DNA from: Nitrospirota bacterium | GTDB lineage: Bacteria; Nitrospirota; Thermodesulfovibrionia; UBA6902 | Assembly: GCA_016213945.1 (NCBI GenBank) | Contig: JACQZF010000072.1 | Coordinates: 1 to 61,811, forward strand | Direction: 5' to 3' | Length of the DNA: 61,811 nucleotides | Part shown: positions 27,830 through 37,105 of the stretch, one piece after another | How positions within the stretch are numbered: the stretch's first letter is position 1 | Layout of the letters: the number at the start of each line of letters is the position of its first letter | The notes under the pieces: model-generated | What the model was told of the DNA's origin: nothing | The model's database searches: none | Seen by the model: only the letters and a program-made list of their open reading frames with translations | Made by a program: the position numbers and the translations under genes

Positions 27830-29424
27830 GTATTATGTGCAGGCAATATTACCTTAAAGGTCGTGCCGGTTCCGGGACCTTGGGACCAGACCAATATCTT
27901 GCCGCCGTGTTCTTCTGCGATTTTTTGCGCAATTGAAAGTCCGAGTCCCGTCCCTTTTTCCTTGGTCGTGTAAAACGGATAAAATATCTTGTCAATATCG
28001 CTTGGGTTTATACCGGCGCCAGTGTCTTTGAAGATAATCTCAACAGCGCTGTTTTTTTTGAGCGTATAAATCTCCATGCTTCCTCCTTCAGAGACCGCGT
28101 CAAGGGCATTGATGCCGAGATTCCAGAAGACCTGCTGCATCTGTTTTGCATCTCCTGTAATAATCAGGCTGCCGTCAAATTTCGCCGTTATTGTAACATT
28201 TTTATTTGCGGTTTCCGAACCTTGCAGAAGGGTGGCCACGTCTCTTAAAGACTGATGCAGATCAAAGGGCTGTCTGTTCAGGGCCTGCGGTCTTGCATAG
28301 AGCAGGAAATCCGTGATGATGCCGTTGAGCCTGTCCATCTCGGACAACGCAATGTTCATGAGCCGGTCCGCAAGTTCTTCGGAGACCTTTTTTTCACGCA
28401 GCATTTCAATGGACGCCTTTAAAGATGCGAGGGGATTTCTGAGTTCATGGGCAATTGAGGCGGAAAGTTCTCCGATGAAGGCCCATTTTTCCTTTCTCTT
28501 GACCTCTGCCTCCATTGCCTTTAATTCAGTCAGGTCCTGGAAGACGCCGATTATTCCTATGGGGTTCCCGGCGCTGTCCTTCAGAGGTGAGAGCCTCATG
28601 CCGACCGGGAAGGCGTCGCCGTTCCTTGGTATCTCGCCTTCAATTCTGTCCAGCGGCACTTTGCAATTTGCTAAGAAGGGGAATATGTCTTCAGGCGTTT
28701 TCCCCGCGACGTCGCTTTGAGAGAGCTTTGTTATCTCCTGTGCCGAGGTATTGAAAGTAATGATCCTCCTGTCCAAATCCGTTGTGAATATGCCGCTCGG
28801 CATACTTTCTATAATGTAGCGGCTGAAGGCCTTTAAGTCTTTCAGGATAGTGTCCCTCTCCGCGAGACTCTTCGTTGCCTTGTGGAGTTTGTCAGAGAGA
28901 TAACCGCTGAGAAAAGCGACAAGATAAAAGGCTATGAAATTGGCGAAGATGTTATAGAAAAAATCCTTGTCTGTAAAATAAATGCCCGAAGGAATCTTTA
29001 ATATTTTGTAATACTGGAGGTCTATGAGGGTCCCATATAAGATGCTGCTTAAGGTGGCGATAATATAACAAGCGCGGCGGTTTAAGATAATACCCGCGGA
29101 GAGTATGCTCAGCGGGAACATAAAGGAGAACATGCTGCCGATGCCGCCTGTCATGTATGTAAGAATTGTTATGGAAATGACATCGATAATGATCTGCGCA
29201 TATGAAAAGAAAATAAAATGCCGGTCATTCCTGGTCCACCTGAGGACGAGGGCATAACAGATTGTCAGAAGATAGAGAAAGGCTATGAAAAAGGAAAAGG
29301 CCGTCGGATGAAACAGCCTCTCGTAACCGATCCTGAATATGTAAGAGGACCCAAGCAGGAGGGTGACTACCGTGACCCTGATAAAGATCAGGGCCTGGAT
29401 CCGTTTAAACAATTCTTTTTGCAT
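27826..29424 (-). CDS. pilS: Sensor histidine kinase (PilS)
   Basis: A 532-aa membrane kinase. The first about 190 residues hold five or six transmembrane helices (for example FFIAFLYLLTICYALVL), as in PilS. A PAS domain follows (IIESMPSGIFTTDLDRRIITF). The HisKA box ASIAHELRNPLASLKASIEML contains the phospho-His, and the ATPase domain has FWNLGINALDA, DTGAGI and GTGLGLSI. It senses a membrane signal and phosphorylates the downstream regulator, with which it overlaps by 4 nt. The TM-PAS-HisKA order and the pil neighbours support PilS. Confidence 0.88.
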   Translation of the reverse strand: MQKELFKRIQALIFIRVTVVTLLLGSSYIFRIGYERLFHPTAFSFFIAFLYLLTICYALVLRWTRNDRHFIFFSYAQIIIDVISITILTYMTGGIGSMFSFMFPLSILSAGIILNRRACYIIATLSSILYGTLIDLQYYKILKIPSGIYFTDKDFFYNIFANFIAFYLVAFLSGYLSDKLHKATKSLAERDTILKDLKAFSRYIIESMPSGIFTTDLDRRIITFNTSAQEITKLSQSDVAGKTPEDIFPFLANCKVPLDRIEGEIPRNGDAFPVGMRLSPLKDSAGNPIGIIGVFQDLTELKAMEAEVKRKEKWAFIGELSASIAHELRNPLASLKASIEMLREKKVSEELADRLMNIALSEMDRLNGIITDFLLYARPQALNRQPFDLHQSLRDVATLLQGSETANKNVTITAKFDGSLIITGDAKQMQQVFWNLGINALDAVSEGGSMEIYTLKKNSAVEIIFKDTGAGINPSDIDKIFYPFYTTKEKGTGLGLSIAQKIAEEHGGKILVWSQGPGTGTTFKVILPAHNT

Positions 29425-29448
29425 CGCTTAATTGTATAAGGGTTGAAG

Positions 29449-29475
29449 GCAAAAGGCAAAAGGCAGAAGAAAGAA
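29449..29475. repeat. GGCAAAA short tandem array
   Basis: AAGGCAAAAGGCAAAAGGCAGAAG between pilC and pilS is another member of the heptamer-repeat class in this window. A partly complementary CTTCATCTTTTGC lies downstream. Confidence 0.5.
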
Positions 29476-29517
29476 TTGTTAAATTCATCCTCCCGCCTTC
29501 ATCTTTTGCACTTGTAA

Positions 29518-30723
29518 TTACTTGACCAGCGTTATCAGCTTGAATATCGGCAGATACATGGCAACTACTATGAAGCCGATAGTGCCGCCGAGAAAGATCA
29601 TCAGCACCGGCTCTATCATGGAGGTGAGATTGCCGACTGCCTGATCAACTTCTTCATCATAGAAATCCGCGATCTTCCCGAGCATATTGTCGAGAGCGCC
29701 CGTGGATTCACCGACCGCTATCATTTGTGTGACCATCGGGGGGAACACCTTTGATTGGGTCAGCGGTTCGGCAATAGTCCTTCCCTCGGAAACCCCCTGT
29801 CTTACTTCCATGACCGCCTTTTCGATCACCCTGTTGCCGGCGGTCTTCGCAGTTATGTTCAAACCATCGAGTATGGGCACGCCGCTGCTTATGAGGGTGC
29901 CGAGTGTGCGCGTGAACTTTGCCACAGCGACTTTTCTGAAAAGTATCCCGACAACAGGAAGCCTCAGGATTATCCTGTCTGTAACCATCTGGCCTGTTTC
30001 CGTCCGCCGGAACTGGACAATACCGACTATTATGGCGATAATGCTTCCGAGCATTATCAGCCCTCCGATTCCGCCGAGGAATTTACTTAAATCGATAATG
30101 ATCTGAGTCGGCATTGGCAGGGTCCCGCCAAGCTGTGTAAACATTTTTGCAAAGGTAGGCACCACAAAGACCATGATGATCACAATGACCATGATGGCGA
30201 CTGTAATGACAACTGAAGGGTAAACCATCGCCCCCTTGACCTTCCTCTTGAGTTTTTGGGCCTTTTCAATATATGAGGCGAGCCTTACAAGAATGGTGTC
30301 CATAATACCGCCTGCTTCACCGGCCGCAACCATATTCGTATAGAGGTCTGAAAAGACTTTTGGGAATTTTCTAAGGGCGTCCGCAAAGGTGGAGCCGCCT
30401 TCCACGTCGCTTTTTATTTCGCCGATGCTCTTTGCAAATCCAGGGTTCTCGGTCTGCTTGGAGAGAATATCCAGCGCCTGCACGAGCGGCAGTCCCGCTC
30501 CTATCATCGTCGCAAACTGTCTTGTGAAAATAACAAGGTCTTTGTCTGTGACTTTCCCTCCTAACGCACTGAAAAGGGGTTTCCCTTTCTGTGTAACACT
30601 TGTCGGAGTTATGCGCTGTTTACGCAGGTAACCTTTTACTTCTTCCATTGAACCCGCAGTAAACTCGCCTTTTACAACGGCGCCTTTAGCGGATTTCCCT
30701 GTCCATTTAAATACAGTAGCCAT
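29518..30723 (-). CDS. pilC: Type IV pilus inner-membrane platform protein PilC
   Basis: A 401-aa PilC/GspF protein with two T2SSF domains and three transmembrane segments. Motifs include FTRQFATMIGAGLPLVQALDILSKQ and FTRTLGTLISSGVPILDGL (the repeated start of each domain) and GESTGALDNMLGKIADFYDEEVDQAV. It forms the membrane platform on which the PilB and PilT motors act. It is 1 nt from pilT; the order pilB-pilT-pilC is typical. Confidence 0.94.
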   Translation of the reverse strand: MATVFKWTGKSAKGAVVKGEFTAGSMEEVKGYLRKQRITPTSVTQKGKPLFSALGGKVTDKDLVIFTRQFATMIGAGLPLVQALDILSKQTENPGFAKSIGEIKSDVEGGSTFADALRKFPKVFSDLYTNMVAAGEAGGIMDTILVRLASYIEKAQKLKRKVKGAMVYPSVVITVAIMVIVIIMVFVVPTFAKMFTQLGGTLPMPTQIIIDLSKFLGGIGGLIMLGSIIAIIVGIVQFRRTETGQMVTDRIILRLPVVGILFRKVAVAKFTRTLGTLISSGVPILDGLNITAKTAGNRVIEKAVMEVRQGVSEGRTIAEPLTQSKVFPPMVTQMIAVGESTGALDNMLGKIADFYDEEVDQAVGNLTSMIEPVLMIFLGGTIGFIVVAMYLPIFKLITLVK

Positions 30724-30724
30724 T

Positions 30725-31807
30725 TTATTGCACCTTTCCTAACGACGCCCTTTGCATCATATTAAGCAGTTCGTCCGGGACCGTGGATTTCGCAAGGGCG
30801 TCTTCGTATGCTATTAAACCTTTTTTATACAATTCAAAAAGAGACTGATTCATTGTCTGCATCCCGAACTTAGCCTGGCCTGTCTGCATCATGGAGTATA
30901 CCTGATGGGTCTTGTCCTCCCTGATAAGGTTTCTGATGGCGGGAGTGGGGATAAGCACTTCTGCCGCCATCACCCTGCCCGCGCCTGTTTTTTTTGGAAG
31001 AAGCTGCTGGGATATTATTCCCTCAAGGACAAAGGACAGTTGTATCCTTATCTGCTCCTGCTGGTGCGCGGGGAATACGTCTATAATGCGGTTTATCGTC
31101 TGAATTGCGGTATTTGTGTGCAGGGTTGCCAGGGTGAGATGCCCGGTTTCCGAGACGGTAAGCGCCGCCTCTATGGTTTCCAGGTCTCTCATCTCGCCGA
31201 TTAAGACAATGTCCGGGTCCTGCCTGAGAACGTACCGGAGGGCGTCCTTAAATGACGCTGTATCCGCGTTTACCTCTCTCTGGTTTATCAGGCAATTTTT
31301 GTGTGCGTGGATAAATTCAATTGGGTCTTCAATTGTAATTATGTGTTCATGCCGCTCTTTATTTATCTTGTCTATCATGGCCGCAAGCGTGGATGATTTC
31401 CCGCAGCCTGTAGGGCCTGTGACCAAAATCAGCCCTCTTGGTTTCTTGGTAAGTTCAGTTACTATTGGAGGCAGTCCAAGCTCGCCGAAGGTCCTTATAT
31501 TGTATGGGATAGTCCGGAACGCTCCTGTCACAGCGCCTCTCTGCATGAATATATTTGCCCTGAAGCGGCTCAGCCCTTTCACGCCAAAGGAGAGATCCAG
31601 CTCATTGTTCTCCTCAAATTTGTGTTTCTGTGTATCGGTAAGAATGCTGTAACAAAGCGCTTTGGTGTCGGCAGGTGAAAGGGGAGAACTGGTGAAAGGG
31701 ACAAGTTTGCCGTCAACCCGTATTCTTGGAGGTGTGCCGGTGCTCACATGCAAGTCGGAAGCCCCTTTGTCTATCATGATCTTCAGTAATTCGTATAACG
31801 TTTCCAT
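30725..31807 (-). CDS. pilT: Pilus retraction ATPase PilT
   Basis: A 360-aa PilT with N-terminal ASDLHVSTGTPPRIRVDG, Walker A GPTGCGKSSTLAAMID, the Asp box TIEDPIEFIH, Walker B DPDIVLIGEMRDLETIEAAL, the His box SETGHLTLATLHTN and the retraction signature IRNLIREDKTHQVYSMMQTG (AIRNLIRE). PilT powers pilus retraction and twitching. A 125-nt gap separates it from pilB, so it may have its own promoter. Confidence 0.95.
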   Translation of the reverse strand: METLYELLKIMIDKGASDLHVSTGTPPRIRVDGKLVPFTSSPLSPADTKALCYSILTDTQKHKFEENNELDLSFGVKGLSRFRANIFMQRGAVTGAFRTIPYNIRTFGELGLPPIVTELTKKPRGLILVTGPTGCGKSSTLAAMIDKINKERHEHIITIEDPIEFIHAHKNCLINQREVNADTASFKDALRYVLRQDPDIVLIGEMRDLETIEAALTVSETGHLTLATLHTNTAIQTINRIIDVFPAHQQEQIRIQLSFVLEGIISQQLLPKKTGAGRVMAAEVLIPTPAIRNLIREDKTHQVYSMMQTGQAKFGMQTMNQSLFELYKKGLIAYEDALAKSTVPDELLNMMQRASLGKVQ

Positions 31808-31932
31808 AAACCTACCCTTAAATTATACCTAATTATGCTTTCCCGTCATTAATTTTTCAGTAATTACCATCACTAACTATTTACAGTAAGTATTAATTCG
31901 GCAGAATCCAGAAAATCTTTACATGCTGATAA

Positions 31933-33639
31933 TTAATCACCAAATGTCACCCTCAGGACTTCTTCTATCGAAGTCAACCCTTCTCTCAGTTTTGAAAGAC
32001 CGCTCATCCTCAGGGTTTTCATTCCCTGCCTTACGGCCTCTCTTTTTATATCCAGCGCCGTGGCGCTTTTAATAATCAACTGCTTCATATCATCTTTTAT
32101 CGGCATCACCTCATACAAAGCTATCCTTCCTTTGTATCCTGTTCCATTGCATGTGGGGCATCCTTTGCCCTTATAACACTTAAATGTACCGATCTCATCT
32201 TTAGGGATTCCTGCGTTGATAAGAACGGTTTCAGGGATGGCTTCCTCCTCCCTGCAGTTGTTACAAACTTTTCTGCACAGCCTTTGAGCAAGGATCAGCA
32301 GTACGGATGCAGAGACCAAAAACGGCTCCACTCCCATATTTACCATTCTCGAAATGGTGCCCGGCGCATCATTAGTATGAAGGGTGCTAAGCACAAGGTG
32401 TCCGGTAAGGGCCGCTTTTACGGCAATCTCCGCGGTTTCAAGGTCTCTGATTTCACCAACCATTATTATGTCCGGGTCCTGTCTCAGGAATGATCTGAGG
32501 GCGGCAGCGAAGGTAAGCCCGATCTCCTCTCTGATATGGACCTGGTTGATGCCAAGAAGGTTATATTCCACCGGGTCTTCGGCAGTCATTATATTAACGT
32601 CTATGCTGTTGACTGTGCTGAGGGCGGAATAAAGCGTTGTAGTTTTACCGCTTCCGGTAGGTCCCGTTACTAAAGCCATTCCATAAGGTGAGCGTATTGC
32701 CTCTTTAAAATCCTTCAGGGCCTGTTCTTCAAAACCGAGCCTTGTAAGGTCAAGCACGAGGCTGCTCTTGTCAAGGATTCTCATGACTATTTTCTCGCCA
32801 AAAAGCGTTGGCAAAGTCGATACGCGGAGATCAACCGATTTGTCTTTAATCCTCAACTTGATCCTTCCGTCCTGGGGGAGCCGTCTTTCCGCGATATCAA
32901 GCTCAGACATAATCTTTATCCTGGATGAAAGCGCGGACCTCATTTTTAAAGGCGGCTGCATTACATCATAAAGCATTCCGTCAATTCGATAGCGCACACG
33001 GAAATCTTTTTCATACGGTTCAATATGGATATCGCTCGCGCCCCTTGAGATTGCCTCACTGAGCAGCAGATTGACGAGCTTAACAACCGGCGCTTCTTCA
33101 ACCGCTGTTTTAAGCTCGGATATATCAACGTCTTCTTCCGTCTCCCTGACAAAGTCCAGACTGTCATCTTTTGATTCGGTCGTTATGCTGTCAACAACGG
33201 TCTGAAGAGCGTCTGATTGCTCATAGTGCCTGGATATAGCATCCTTAATCGAGGCTTCCGAGGCAACAACGGGCTTTACGTCATAACCTGTCATAAATTT
33301 TATATCGTCTATGGCAAAGACATTGGACGGGTCCGCCATTGCGATTGTCAGGGTAGCGCCGTTTTTTGAAAACGGGAATATATGATATTTATATGCGACA
33401 TCGTACGGGATGAATTTTACAACTGAAGTATCTATCTCTTCGGCGGAGAGGGTGATCGCAGGGACCCCGTATTGCTTGCTGAGAAACTGCACCAATCTTT
33501 CGTTAGTTATAAAACCCAGTTTAACAAGGGCTGTGCCGATGCGCCCCCCCTCTTTCTTTTGCAAATCGAGCGCCTTGAGCAGTTGTTCCTCTGTAACAAC
33601 ATTATTACTGACGAGCAGTTGACCTAATTTTGCAGCCAT
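31933..33639 (-). CDS. pilB: Pilus extension ATPase PilB
   Basis: A 568-aa PilB/GspE ATPase. It has an N-terminal MshEN domain (LGQLLVSNNVVTEEQLLKAL and a second copy-like region), Walker A GPTGSGKTTT, the Asp box TAEDPVEYNL, Walker B PDIIMVGEIRDLETAEIAV, and a tetracysteine zinc motif (CNNC and CPTC in KVCNNCREE and GCPTCNGTG). It drives pilus assembly. MshEN domains bind cyclic di-GMP in many relatives, which would link it to the HD-GYP protein upstream. It is the first gene of the pil cluster. Confidence 0.94.
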   Translation of the reverse strand: MAAKLGQLLVSNNVVTEEQLLKALDLQKKEGGRIGTALVKLGFITNERLVQFLSKQYGVPAITLSAEEIDTSVVKFIPYDVAYKYHIFPFSKNGATLTIAMADPSNVFAIDDIKFMTGYDVKPVVASEASIKDAISRHYEQSDALQTVVDSITTESKDDSLDFVRETEEDVDISELKTAVEEAPVVKLVNLLLSEAISRGASDIHIEPYEKDFRVRYRIDGMLYDVMQPPLKMRSALSSRIKIMSELDIAERRLPQDGRIKLRIKDKSVDLRVSTLPTLFGEKIVMRILDKSSLVLDLTRLGFEEQALKDFKEAIRSPYGMALVTGPTGSGKTTTLYSALSTVNSIDVNIMTAEDPVEYNLLGINQVHIREEIGLTFAAALRSFLRQDPDIIMVGEIRDLETAEIAVKAALTGHLVLSTLHTNDAPGTISRMVNMGVEPFLVSASVLLILAQRLCRKVCNNCREEEAIPETVLINAGIPKDEIGTFKCYKGKGCPTCNGTGYKGRIALYEVMPIKDDMKQLIIKSATALDIKREAVRQGMKTLRMSGLSKLREGLTSIEEVLRVTFGD

Positions 33640-33727
33640 TCTTAATAAAACCTCAAGTTCCCTTCCCGATAATCACCTGTTACCAAGTTGCATCCATGGT
33701 GTCAAGCAAACCGGAAACGGGAAGACT

Positions 33728-33755
33728 AAATTATTAAATGTTTTTTGTCTGTCAA
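33728..33755 (-). promoter_or_regulatory. Putative promoter of pilB
   Basis: Read on the minus strand: TTGACA (33750-33755), a 16-nt spacer, then TAATTT (33728-33733). It lies about 90 nt before the pilB ATG. The rest of 33640-33933 holds no gene. Confidence 0.45.
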
Positions 33756-33933
33756 TTTTTAAACGCAATTCGGCATCACTGTCCTTCTGAGCGCCCACAA
33801 ATCAGGGCACCCACATATATTATGTCAGGTATTTATTCGGCAGGTTTCAGTTATTACTAAAGGAGCAGGGAAAGAGAAGAGATTTGGAAAATATATTATT
33901 CTCAACGGCAAGCTGCTTTACATGTGTTAATTA

Positions 33934-34845
33934 TCAAAAAATGCGTATCCTGTCTGCCAAAGCCATTTCAATTGCCTTCTCATTAAATGACGGCATCGGG
34001 ACATTATCAAAAAGTTCCCATTGTTCCTTATGTTCAACATATGAGTTTGGCCCCAAAAGCATAAGAGGCGAAAGGGTCTCCATTTCAAGCATGAGATTAT
34101 TTACGTATGTCTCGTACGATACCCCGTAGTCAGGATACCGGGCATTTGTATTATGCGTGTAATATTTAACAAACAGATGGCCGTGGTTGAAATATGCGGC
34201 CCAACCGTTTTCATTGGATGTGCCTAATTTCAGGGGTTGTTTTACGGCAGGGTCTTGATGGATAGTTATATAGTTGCCGCAAAAACGCAACCGGCGGTCA
34301 TCAGGCATCGTGTATGGCCACAAGGCAATGATCCTGTTTGGCAGCAATCCGGTTTCTCTGCGGGTTTGAGGGACAACTTCTATCCCTCCTGTTGCCATTG
34401 CGGATATGCTCCACACTGACAACTCCACCGGCCACACTCCCGTGTTTGTCAAACGGTGAATGATTGTTACTTCGGTTTTATCAGGTGAGAGAGTTATCTC
34501 CATTTCCTTTTTAATTTTTGAGGCCGGCTCAGTAGCTTGCACAGTCTTGATACCGTTTAAAATCTCTGCCCACTCAACAGGACAATTGTCCGGCTCATAT
34601 GTTCTCTCTTTTGATTCAGGGCTGTGCCAGAGGCGGTGTCCGCCATAAATCCTCCATTCGTTCCCGCCCGTTACACCCATTGTAGATTCGACTTCACACA
34701 TCTCATTGTCCCGGCCAACTAAACCATACCTGATGATCCGCGGACCAACGTCAACAGTAATTATAAGATCGATGGACTCGTTTCTTATCTGCACGCAATT
34801 ATCCCATCCGCCATATGAAATCTTTTTCACTGTTACTTCAGCCAT
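33934..34845 (-). CDS. DUF4380-like protein (mutarotase-like fold)
   Basis: A 303-aa protein resembling DUF4380, which looks like galactose-mutarotase-type beta-sandwich proteins: LIITVDVGPRIIRYGLVG, GGHRLWHSPE, VTIIHRLTNTGVWPVELSVWSISAM and LPNRIIALWPYTMPDDRRL. No signal peptide is seen, so it is probably cytoplasmic and could act on a sugar or sugar nucleotide. It is divergent from the large cytochrome clusters and the only gene on the minus strand in its section. The substrate is unknown. Confidence 0.7.
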   Translation of the reverse strand: MAEVTVKKISYGGWDNCVQIRNESIDLIITVDVGPRIIRYGLVGRDNEMCEVESTMGVTGGNEWRIYGGHRLWHSPESKERTYEPDNCPVEWAEILNGIKTVQATEPASKIKKEMEITLSPDKTEVTIIHRLTNTGVWPVELSVWSISAMATGGIEVVPQTRRETGLLPNRIIALWPYTMPDDRRLRFCGNYITIHQDPAVKQPLKLGTSNENGWAAYFNHGHLFVKYYTHNTNARYPDYGVSYETYVNNLMLEMETLSPLMLLGPNSYVEHKEQWELFDNVPMPSFNEKAIEMALADRIRIF

Positions 34846-34961
34846 GAAAACCTCCCGATAATTTTTTTTATTATACCCAAAAGTTCAATTTTCTGATGAT
34901 GTTTTACCAAAAGGAAACTGGCCAAACCTCATTTAAATTTTTAATGAGGCAATACGTGGTA

Positions 34962-34990
34962 TTGACTTTAGAAAAAACAAATGTTAATAA
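34962..34990 (+). promoter_or_regulatory. Putative promoter of cytochrome module 1
   Basis: TTGACT (34962-34967), a 17-nt spacer and TAATAA (34985-34990), about 120 nt before the first cytochrome gene. A palindrome CCTCATT-N9-AATGAGG (about 34927-34949) just upstream could be an operator. Confidence 0.5.
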
Positions 34991-35113
34991 TATTCGTTTT
35001 ATCAAAAAATCCTATTTTAAGAAGAGCTTATAATTCTATAAATAAAACTAACTAATTCTTTCCTGTAGAGGTTGTAGAGATACAAAATAAGCAGGATAGA
35101 AGGGGGAAGAAAA

Positions 35114-36181
35114 TTGGAACGCTCAACAATATTGAAAATCACTTTGTTTATTTTGACAGTAACTTTTTTCTCACTCATTGAAGTTAATGCTGAAGCGGCA
35201 GATAAAGAAAATTGTCTTATGTGCCATAAGTACCGTCAAATCGGTCGAATAGACGAGCAGGGAAGAAAAAGAAGTTATTATGTTAACGAAAATATCTATT
35301 CCAACACTGTCCACAGAAACGTCCCATGCAGAGACTGCCACACCTATATTAATAAGCTTCCTCACGACCCTGTGACTGAGGAAGTCAATTGTGCTAACGA
35401 GTGCCACATCAAACCTCCTTTTTCGAGTGAAAACTTTTCGCACAAAAAAATAATAGATGTGTATAACAAGAGCGTCCACGGTCTAAAACCCAATGACTCA
35501 ACCGAATTGAAAAAAGCGAAGCCGTATTGCAAATACTGCCACCAGAATCCGATCTATACAAAAGTGGATGAGGAGAGGGTTGCATCAACAAGTCTTCTGC
35601 GCTGTTTGAACTGTCACGAAAGACAGGGCGTCACAATGGCATACAAGCATATCACGCACCGTCTCAGGAACAAGACCTCCCGCTCACCTCAGGAGATAGT
35701 CCAGCTATGCTCCAAGAACTGCCATGAGAATGTTGAACAGATGAAGAGATTCAGGGTATCAGAGGTTAGCCTGGAGGCCGTAGAGACTTACAACAGTTCG
35801 ATCCACGGGAAGTCCGTATCCCTCGGGTCACAGGTCTCCGCTGACTGCGTGAGTTGTCATGCTACTAATTCAATACACGATATATATAAGAAGGATGAAT
35901 CTCAGTCTACAGTTAACCTGAGAAACAAGGCCAACACCTGCAGACAGTGTCACACAAACGTCAATGACCGGTTTGTCCAGATAGATGTCCACTCAAGCCA
36001 TAAAAAGCCTATAATACATTTTATAGCGTTTGGACTTACATTCGCTTTCTATGGTTCTGTTTTTGGCCTTATCGGATTATCGATAGTAGAAACACTCGGC
36101 AGGAAGAAGGACGGAATTGAATGGCAGATAAAGAAGGGAACTTCGTGGCGCGGTGTCGTAAGGCGGAAACCAAAAGTTTAA
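35114..36181 (+). CDS. Membrane-anchored octahaem cytochrome c (module 1)
   Basis: A 355-aa cytochrome with a signal peptide (ITLFILTVTFFSLIEVNAEA) and a C-terminal transmembrane helix (IAFGLTFAFYGSVFGLIGLSI). Eight haem sites: six CxxCH (CLMCH, CRDCH, CKYCH, CLNCH, CVSCH, CRQCH) and two wider CX3CH (CANECH and CSKNCH). Extra His residues such as TVHR, SVHG, THRL and SIHG could be distal ligands. It would sit in the periplasm, held by the C-terminal helix, and take electrons from the cytochrome b next door. A TTG start follows GAAGGGGGAAG. A paralogue lies at 41471-42529. Confidence 0.85.
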   Translation: MERSTILKITLFILTVTFFSLIEVNAEAADKENCLMCHKYRQIGRIDEQGRKRSYYVNENIYSNTVHRNVPCRDCHTYINKLPHDPVTEEVNCANECHIKPPFSSENFSHKKIIDVYNKSVHGLKPNDSTELKKAKPYCKYCHQNPIYTKVDEERVASTSLLRCLNCHERQGVTMAYKHITHRLRNKTSRSPQEIVQLCSKNCHENVEQMKRFRVSEVSLEAVETYNSSIHGKSVSLGSQVSADCVSCHATNSIHDIYKKDESQSTVNLRNKANTCRQCHTNVNDRFVQIDVHSSHKKPIIHFIAFGLTFAFYGSVFGLIGLSIVETLGRKKDGIEWQIKKGTSWRGVVRRKPKV

Positions 36182-36212
36182 GATAAATTCTCTATAGAAA
36201 TCAGGAGGTAAA

Positions 36213-37088
36213 ATGGCGGCTTCCAGTGAAGATACAACAGATGCAAATAACATAACGAACACAGATGATTATCTTACCTATGTAGACGGCGTAGGCAATA
36301 TTCCGAGGGACATTTACAAGCATGTTAAATCAGATCCGTTGGGCGACTTGCCGAGATATTCAATTCACATAGTAATTCAGCATTTCGCTACATTTCTAAC
36401 TTTTCTGATCTTAGCTGCTACAGGGCTTACACTGCATTTCAGCAGCCTCTGGTGGGCGCCGTATGTGATGTCTCTCTTCGGCGGGCCTGATACAGCAAGG
36501 TTTATTCACAGGATCTCGGCGATCTTCATGGTCATTGCGAGCGCGTATCATCTTTTAACAATTGTTGGCGGCACCTTTCAAAAAATAATGAAAAAACAAT
36601 TTGACTTCAAGAGGACACAGATCCCATGGGTAAAAGATGCCCAGGACATTGTCCACGACGTCAAATACTTTACGGGGCGTGAGCCTTACAGGCCCAAGAT
36701 GCACAAATTCATGTATAAGCAAAAGCTCCATTATATTGCAATAATATGGGGGACTTTTGTTCTGGTAACGGCCGGCACTACCTTATTATACCCTGAGACA
36801 ATGTCGACCATATGGCCCAATCCGGAATTCTTTCAGGACCTCGCAAGATTAATGCACGCCGACGAGGCAGTCATGGCGATCACAGTCATTGTTTTCTGGC
36901 ACTGGACCAATGTGCATCTTGTGCCGGGCAGATTCCCCCTCCAGTGGTCTTTTTTAACAGGTAAGATCACAAGGGAGCATCAAATAGAAGAGCACTTTCT
37001 GGAATACATTAATAATCTTAAAGAATTCCCGGAAGAAAGAGAATATATTAAAAAAATCTTAAGAGAAAAAGGACTCGACACACACTAA
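36213..37088 (+). CDS. Quinone-linked cytochrome b (module 1)
   Basis: A 291-aa membrane protein with about four transmembrane helices. Histidines suited to two b-type haems lie in HIVIQHFATF, FIHRISA, SAYHLLTI and HADEAVMAI...FWHWTNVHL. This is the FdnI/cytochrome b561 type. It would oxidise menaquinol in the inner membrane and hand electrons to the octahaem cytochrome. The N-terminal 50 residues are hydrophilic, an extension that the module 2 copy lacks. An AGGAGG site precedes the ATG. Confidence 0.85.
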   Translation: MAASSEDTTDANNITNTDDYLTYVDGVGNIPRDIYKHVKSDPLGDLPRYSIHIVIQHFATFLTFLILAATGLTLHFSSLWWAPYVMSLFGGPDTARFIHRISAIFMVIASAYHLLTIVGGTFQKIMKKQFDFKRTQIPWVKDAQDIVHDVKYFTGREPYRPKMHKFMYKQKLHYIAIIWGTFVLVTAGTTLLYPETMSTIWPNPEFFQDLARLMHADEAVMAITVIVFWHWTNVHLVPGRFPLQWSFLTGKITREHQIEEHFLEYINNLKEFPEEREYIKKILREKGLDTH

Positions 37089-37105
37089 GAGGAGGTGACT
37101 TTACA